Origin: Atopostipes sp963558565
Lineage (GTDB): Bacteria > Bacillota > Bacilli > Lactobacillales > Carnobacteriaceae_A
Length of the DNA stretch: 64,000 nucleotides
Direction: 5' to 3'
Assembly: GCA_963558565.1 (NCBI GenBank)
Contig: CAUWGX010000004.1
Span: 124,001 to 188,000, forward strand
Shown here: in pieces, positions 60,356 to 64,000 of the stretch
Layout of the letters: the number at the start of each line of letters is the position of its first letter
Numbering within the stretch: position 1 is the stretch's first letter
Translations under genes and position numbers: made by a program
The notes under the pieces: model-generated
The model's database searches: none
What the model saw: the letters and a program-made list of their open reading frames with translations, nothing else
What the model was told of the DNA's origin: nothing

Positions 60356-61078
60356 ATGACCCTTAAGGCAGTAGGTTTTGATTTAGATGATACATTATAT
60401 GATCGAAGAGAATTTTATCGATATATTTTTGAAACCATGCAAAATTCAATCGTAAAATTAGACGTTTCTTTCGAATATTTTTATGAAATCTTTCAATATT
60501 TTTCTGATATTGAATATGAGAAGTTTATGCAAAGGACTAAATCTAAAGAGGCTTATAAAAATGATCGTGTTATTGATACATACCAAGAATTGGGAGTAAC
60601 TATTTCCCAAAGTGATGCTATTATATTTAATAGTCTATATTTATACTTTAGAGATCAAATTATCTTAAGAGATGAAGTTGAAAAATTATTTACTCTATTA
60701 TTAGAAAATCGTTATGAGCTATTCATTTTAACAAATGGTCCGAGCTTCGATCAAAGAAATAAATTAAACCAGCTCAACATTACTCAGTATATATCAGAAG
60801 AAAATTGGTTCATATCTGATGAATTAGATTGTACGAAACCAAATAAAGAAATATTTAAAAAGGTAGAAGGCTCAATTGGATATAAAAAAGAGGAAGTATT
60901 ATATATTGGAGATGACTATGTAAATGATGTAGTAGGAGCTAAGAATGCTGGATGGGAAGCAATCCTTTTAAATACGAATCCGTATAAGAATAAAGGAGTT
61001 AAAGATGACGTGATCGTCACCTCAAGCTTTTCTGAAATTATACAATATTTAAAAGGCTACCAATTTTTTATAGAATAA
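60356..61078 (+). CDS. HAD-family phosphatase (YjjG/YfnB-like)
   Basis: A 240-residue haloacid-dehalogenase hydrolase. Motif I is GFDLDDTLYD (Asp9/Asp11), motif II LTNGPS, motif III the Lys in DCTKPNKEIF, and motif IV YIGDDYVNDVVGAKNAG. The AAGGAG site lies about 13 nt before the ATG, longer than usual. It may remove phosphate from a sugar phosphate of the PTS pathway, or act as a house-cleaning nucleotidase. Confidence 0.85.
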   Translation: MTLKAVGFDLDDTLYDRREFYRYIFETMQNSIVKLDVSFEYFYEIFQYFSDIEYEKFMQRTKSKEAYKNDRVIDTYQELGVTISQSDAIIFNSLYLYFRDQIILRDEVEKLFTLLLENRYELFILTNGPSFDQRNKLNQLNITQYISEENWFISDELDCTKPNKEIFKKVEGSIGYKKEEVLYIGDDYVNDVVGAKNAGWEAILLNTNPYKNKGVKDDVIVTSSFSEIIQYLKGYQFFIE

Positions 61079-61204
61079 TATGTTTGTATGAAGTTCTATG
61101 AGTATTTATTATTTACTAGAATGACTCTATAGTTAACAATCTTTTTAGAAAAACTAGTGGTTTAAAGTAACTATACTAATAGTGAAAAATAATATAATTA
61201 CAAA

Positions 61205-61240
61205 AAGCATATATTATATATTTATACTAAAAATATGCTT
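61205..61240 (+). other. AT-rich hairpin before transketolase
   Basis: AAGCATAT and ATATGCTT, perfect 8-bp arms with a 20-nt loop, in the 200-bp gap before transketolase. No strong T tract follows. A leader structure or weak terminator for the HAD gene. Confidence 0.4.
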
Positions 61241-61279
61241 AAAGTGTTTTAAAATTACTTTACTATCAGGAGGAATAAT

Positions 61280-63277
61280 TTGTTTGACAATATTGATCAA
61301 TTAGCAGTAAATTCCATTCGAACATTAAGTATCGATGCGGTTGAAGCTGCGAACTCAGGACATCCAGGACTTCCAATGGGGGCAGCGCCGATGGCCTATA
61401 CTCTATGGACGAAACATTTGAATGCGAATCCAAAAAATGCCGAATGGTTTAACCGTGACCGTTTTATACTTTCAGCGGGTCATGGTTCGGCAATGCTTTA
61501 TAGCTTGTTACATTTGTCAGGTTATAACGTTTCGATTGACGACTTGAAAAACTTCCGTCAACTAGGCAGCAAAGTTCCTGGACACCCAGAAGTGCATATG
61601 ACGGATGGGGTGGAAGCGACAACAGGACCTTTAGGGCAAGGGGTTGCCAATGGCGTCGGCATGGCGATGGCTGAAGCACATCTTGCAGCGACTTATAACC
61701 AAGAAGATTACAACTTGGTCGACCACTATACGTATGTATTGTGTAGTGATGGAGATCTACAAGAAGGAATTTCTCATGAAGCGGCCAGTTTAGCGGGTCA
61801 CTTAAAGTTAGGCAAACTGATCATGCTGTATGACTCGAATGATGTACAGTTAGACGGCCCTACAAATAAAGCCTTTAGTGAAGACATCCAAAAACGCTTT
61901 GAAGCTTATGGCTGGGACTATGCGCGTGTCGAAGATGGTAACAATTTACAAGATATCGATGAAGCGATTGAACAAGCCAAAACCGTCACGGATCAACCTT
62001 CCATCATTGAAGTACGGACAGAGATTGGTTATGGGGCAGAAAATGCCGGCACTTTTGAAGTTCATGGCGCTCCTTTAGGACCTGATGGAACAGCATATGC
62101 GAAAAAAAGTTATCAATGGGAAGAAGAAGATTTCTTTGTCCCAGAAGAAGTCTATAATCGTTTCCATGAGAATATGGTTGAAAACGGCCAAATAGCTGAG
62201 GAAGAATGGAAACAATTATTTAAAAATTATAAAAATGAATATCCTGAATTAGCTGAACAATTTGAACAAGCAATTGTTGGGGAATTACCAAAAAATTGGG
62301 AAGAATATTTACCGGTCTATGAAGAAGATGAGGAAGGAATAGCTACGCGATCAGCTAGTGGAGAAGTTATTAATAAAATTGCAGAAGGAGTTCCAAGCTT
62401 CTGGGGTGGTTCAGCAGATTTATCAGGTTCAAACAAAACAACTATCAATCATGGTGGAGATTTTTCGCCTGCTAATTATGCTGGAAAAAATATTTGGTAT
62501 GGAGTGCGCGAGCATGCGATGGCTTCTGCATTAAATGGTATTTTATTACATGGCGGTACGAAGTCTTTTGTTGCAACATTCTTTGTGTTCTCTGATTATT
62601 TGCGTCCAGCTATTCGGTTAGCGGCACTCTCTCAGATACCAAGTATCTATGTTCTTACTCATGATTCAGTAGCGGTCGGGGAAGATGGACCAACTCACGA
62701 ACCAATAGAACATTTATCGAGTTATCGAGGCATGCCTAATGTAACAATGATGCGGCCCGCTGACGCGAATGAAGTAGTAGCTGCCTGGAAAGTTGCTTTA
62801 ACATCCAAAACACGACCGACCTTATTAGCTTTAACACGACAAAACTTACCAGTCTTGCCAAACACAGATAAATTAGCTCCAAAGTACGTAGAAAAGGGTG
62901 CTTATGTTTTATCACCTGCAGAAGAACAATCGGATGGCCTATTATTAGCGACCGGTTCAGAAGTACAGTTAGCAGTTGCTGCCCAAAAAGAATTATTAGA
63001 TCATGGGCATGATGTGACGGTTATTTCGATGCCAAGCTTTGAGTTATTTGAACTTCAAACGGAAGATTACAAAGAATCTGTATTACCGAAAAGGATAACG
63101 AAGCGTGTAGCTATTGAAATGGGCACGCCATTTAGTTGGCATCAATATGTAGGGCCAGAAGGTAAAATTATTGGTATTGATCGTTTTGGAGAAAGCGGTA
63201 AAGGCGATGAAGTCGTGAAAGATCTCGGTTTTACCGTAGACAATGTGGTTGAAGAATATTTATCCTTATTTGAGTAA
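61280..63277 (+). CDS. tkt: Transketolase
   Basis: A 665-residue thiamine-diphosphate enzyme of the pentose phosphate pathway, of normal length. AGGAGG precedes the TTG start. It shows NSGHPGLPMGAAPMAY, SAGHGSAMLY, the ThDP/Mg motif CSDGDLQEGISHEA, the central REHAMA and HDSVAVGEDGPTHEPIEHL. The enzyme links ribose 5-phosphate, produced by the nucleoside operons of this window, to glycolysis. The first 830 bp look visibly richer in G and C than the part from about 62110 on, which might reflect gene conversion. Confidence 0.93.
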   Translation: MFDNIDQLAVNSIRTLSIDAVEAANSGHPGLPMGAAPMAYTLWTKHLNANPKNAEWFNRDRFILSAGHGSAMLYSLLHLSGYNVSIDDLKNFRQLGSKVPGHPEVHMTDGVEATTGPLGQGVANGVGMAMAEAHLAATYNQEDYNLVDHYTYVLCSDGDLQEGISHEAASLAGHLKLGKLIMLYDSNDVQLDGPTNKAFSEDIQKRFEAYGWDYARVEDGNNLQDIDEAIEQAKTVTDQPSIIEVRTEIGYGAENAGTFEVHGAPLGPDGTAYAKKSYQWEEEDFFVPEEVYNRFHENMVENGQIAEEEWKQLFKNYKNEYPELAEQFEQAIVGELPKNWEEYLPVYEEDEEGIATRSASGEVINKIAEGVPSFWGGSADLSGSNKTTINHGGDFSPANYAGKNIWYGVREHAMASALNGILLHGGTKSFVATFFVFSDYLRPAIRLAALSQIPSIYVLTHDSVAVGEDGPTHEPIEHLSSYRGMPNVTMMRPADANEVVAAWKVALTSKTRPTLLALTRQNLPVLPNTDKLAPKYVEKGAYVLSPAEEQSDGLLLATGSEVQLAVAAQKELLDHGHDVTVISMPSFELFELQTEDYKESVLPKRITKRVAIEMGTPFSWHQYVGPEGKIIGIDRFGESGKGDEVVKDLGFTVDNVVEEYLSLFE

Positions 63278-63323
63278 GAGATAAATTGAAACTATAATAA
63301 TATAAGAAATTCTAACAGTTGCA

Positions 63324-63366
63324 AATCCCCTTTGTAATTTTTGAAAAATTACAAAGGGGATTCTTT
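63324..63366. terminator. Bidirectional terminator after transketolase
   Basis: AATCCCCTTTGTAATTTTT and AAAATTACAAAGGGGATT form a nearly perfect stem of 18 bp with a 3-nt loop. It serves the transketolase gene and the convergent XRE-type gene. Confidence 0.9.
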
Positions 63367-63369
63367 ATA

Positions 63370-63609
63370 TTAATCATTTTCTTTTTTTACAACATTCTCA
63401 ATCGATAAAATTTCGTTTATATCATCAATATCTAAAGCTTCTGCGATTCTTTTTATATGGCCTAAATCTATCCTTTTTCTGAGACCTCTACTTAGGGTAC
63501 TCAACGCAGAAATATCAATGCTTGCTAAGCGGCCTAGCTCTCTAAGTGAAATGTCGTTTTTATTCAGTAATTGATTGATATTTACTACAATTTTCTTCTC
63601 TTTATACAA
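63370..63609 (-). CDS. Small XRE-family transcriptional regulator
   Basis: A 79-residue Cro/CI-type protein: IVVNINQLLNKNDISLRELGRLASIDISALSTLSRGLRKRIDLGHIKRIAEALDIDDI. A TTG start follows AAGGAGG. It is divergent to the CAT-domain gene; the 150 bp between them contain several inverted ATGATGT-like sequences and it may repress both. Confidence 0.8.
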   Translation of the reverse strand: MYKEKKIVVNINQLLNKNDISLRELGRLASIDISALSTLSRGLRKRIDLGHIKRIAEALDIDDINEILSIENVVKKEND

Positions 63610-63649
63610 AAAAACCCTCCTTTTTAATAAAAAGTGTTGACTATAACAA

Positions 63650-63710
63650 CATCATGCGATAATATATAGTTATGAGTGATGTATATATAAACATCATTAT
63701 GTTGTGGTAC
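63650..63710. promoter_or_regulatory. Divergent control region with inverted repeats
   Basis: TGATGT and ACATCA near 63676-63695 flank an AT-rich core. CAACATCAT near 63650 and ATGTTGT near 63701 form an outer inverted pair. Such nested symmetry is expected for a small Cro-like repressor acting on two divergent promoters. Confidence 0.5.
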
Positions 63711-63761
63711 TATTCGTTGATCATTCGATTAATTACTCTAAATAAGAAGGAGTAGGATATT

Positions 63762-63950
63762 TTGAAAGCGGTTCATATATTTGGTCACAATGCTGTTTTA
63801 GTAAGAGATAAAAAGGGAGAACAATATATGGCAACAGGTAAAGGAATTGGCTTTAAAAAAGAAGCGGGAGACAAAATTAATCCTCACCTCATTCAAAATC
63901 TATTCATCGAAGATGAAAATTTTGATCACAGATTTGTTACTAGAAACTAA
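63762..63950 (+). CDS. Stand-alone CAT RNA-binding domain (BglG/LicT-type), possibly truncated
   Basis: A 62-residue protein: VHIFGHNAVLVRDKKGEQ, then ATGKGIGFKKEAGDKINPHLIQNLF. This is the RNA-binding domain of BglG-family antiterminators, which normally continues into two PRDs of about 220 residues. Here a stop occurs right after the domain and the following 50 bp do not resume. The TTG start has AAGGAG upstream. It is either a true mini-antiterminator with no PTS control or a broken gene whose PRD part may follow beyond the window. Confidence 0.7.
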   Translation: MKAVHIFGHNAVLVRDKKGEQYMATGKGIGFKKEAGDKINPHLIQNLFIEDENFDHRFVTRN

Positions 63951-64000
63951 GTAACGAAAGTATTATCGAAAGATAGCACGATTTAAAATAAAAAAATTAT

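Overview
The window looks like a chromosome segment from a low-GC Gram-positive bacterium of the order Lactobacillales. The evidence is AT-rich sequence with strong AGGAGG ribosome binding sites, many TTG/GTG starts, PTS transporters, PRD regulators, Msm-type sugar ABC systems and CcpA-type cre sites. A Carnobacteriaceae-like organism (Alkalibacterium/Marinilactibacillus type) is my best guess, but there is no rRNA or marker gene here to prove it. No rRNA, tRNA, CRISPR array or intact insertion sequence was found.

Layout. 1-3.4 kb: the end of a GPH-type symporter, an amidase and two small cupins. 4-5.2 kb: a lipoprotein with TPR-like repeats. 5.2-12.5 kb: an alpha-glucoside (maltose-like) unit with four palindromic operators in a long leader, then an alpha-glucosidase, a maltose-6'-phosphate-phosphatase-like enzyme, a PTS EIICB, a LacI regulator and a ROK glucokinase. 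The order implies uptake as sugar 6'-phosphate, dephosphorylation, hydrolysis and rephosphorylation of glucose. 12.6-14.5 kb: a lone defence-type reverse transcriptase between an inverted repeat and an IS30-like scrap. 14.6-23.8 kb: a sucrose/raffinose unit (LacI regulator, GH32, MsmK/E/F/G-like ABC importer, GH36) with a clear promoter, operators and a perfect cre. 24-26.4 kb: a manganese catalase with a perfect 20-bp palindrome at its predicted transcription start, and a convergent acetamidase/formamidase.

26.7-30.4 kb: a compact phage-derived cassette (small HTH protein, DnaD-domain protein, ComX-like sigma factor, DUF1659-like, DUF2922, membrane/coiled-coil protein, Dp-1-type holin, CHAP endolysin with two CW_7 repeats) without phage structural or integration genes. 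30.5-34.8 kb: a 42-bp degenerate tandem repeat, then RpiR regulator, MFS transporter, nucleoside hydrolase and ribokinase. 35.5-44.8 kb: a second nucleoside-type locus. A winged-HTH/PfkB protein with a destroyed catalytic GAGD motif is divergent to a PsuK-like kinase, a TrpF-like TIM barrel, an iron alcohol dehydrogenase, a CNT nucleoside transporter, an aldehyde dehydrogenase, a second nucleoside hydrolase and a second ribokinase. PsuG, the usual partner of PsuK, is absent; this is the best candidate for an undescribed catabolic pathway.

45-54.7 kb: peptide use, with an S9 peptidase and a family-5 binding lipoprotein on the minus strand, divergent to dppBCDF-like genes, DUF1177 and an M20 peptidase. 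55.1-61.1 kb: a PRD activator, fructose-type PTS EIIA/EIIB/EIIC, a GatZ/KbaZ-like protein without a visible catalytic partner, and a HAD phosphatase. 61.3-63.3 kb: transketolase. 63.3-64 kb: a small XRE-type regulator divergent to a stand-alone CAT RNA-binding domain.

The 24-30.4 kb stretch and the 4-5 kb lipoprotein look visibly less AT-rich than the sugar and nucleoside operons. I infer that these are older backbone and that several AT-rich operons were added between backbone blocks.
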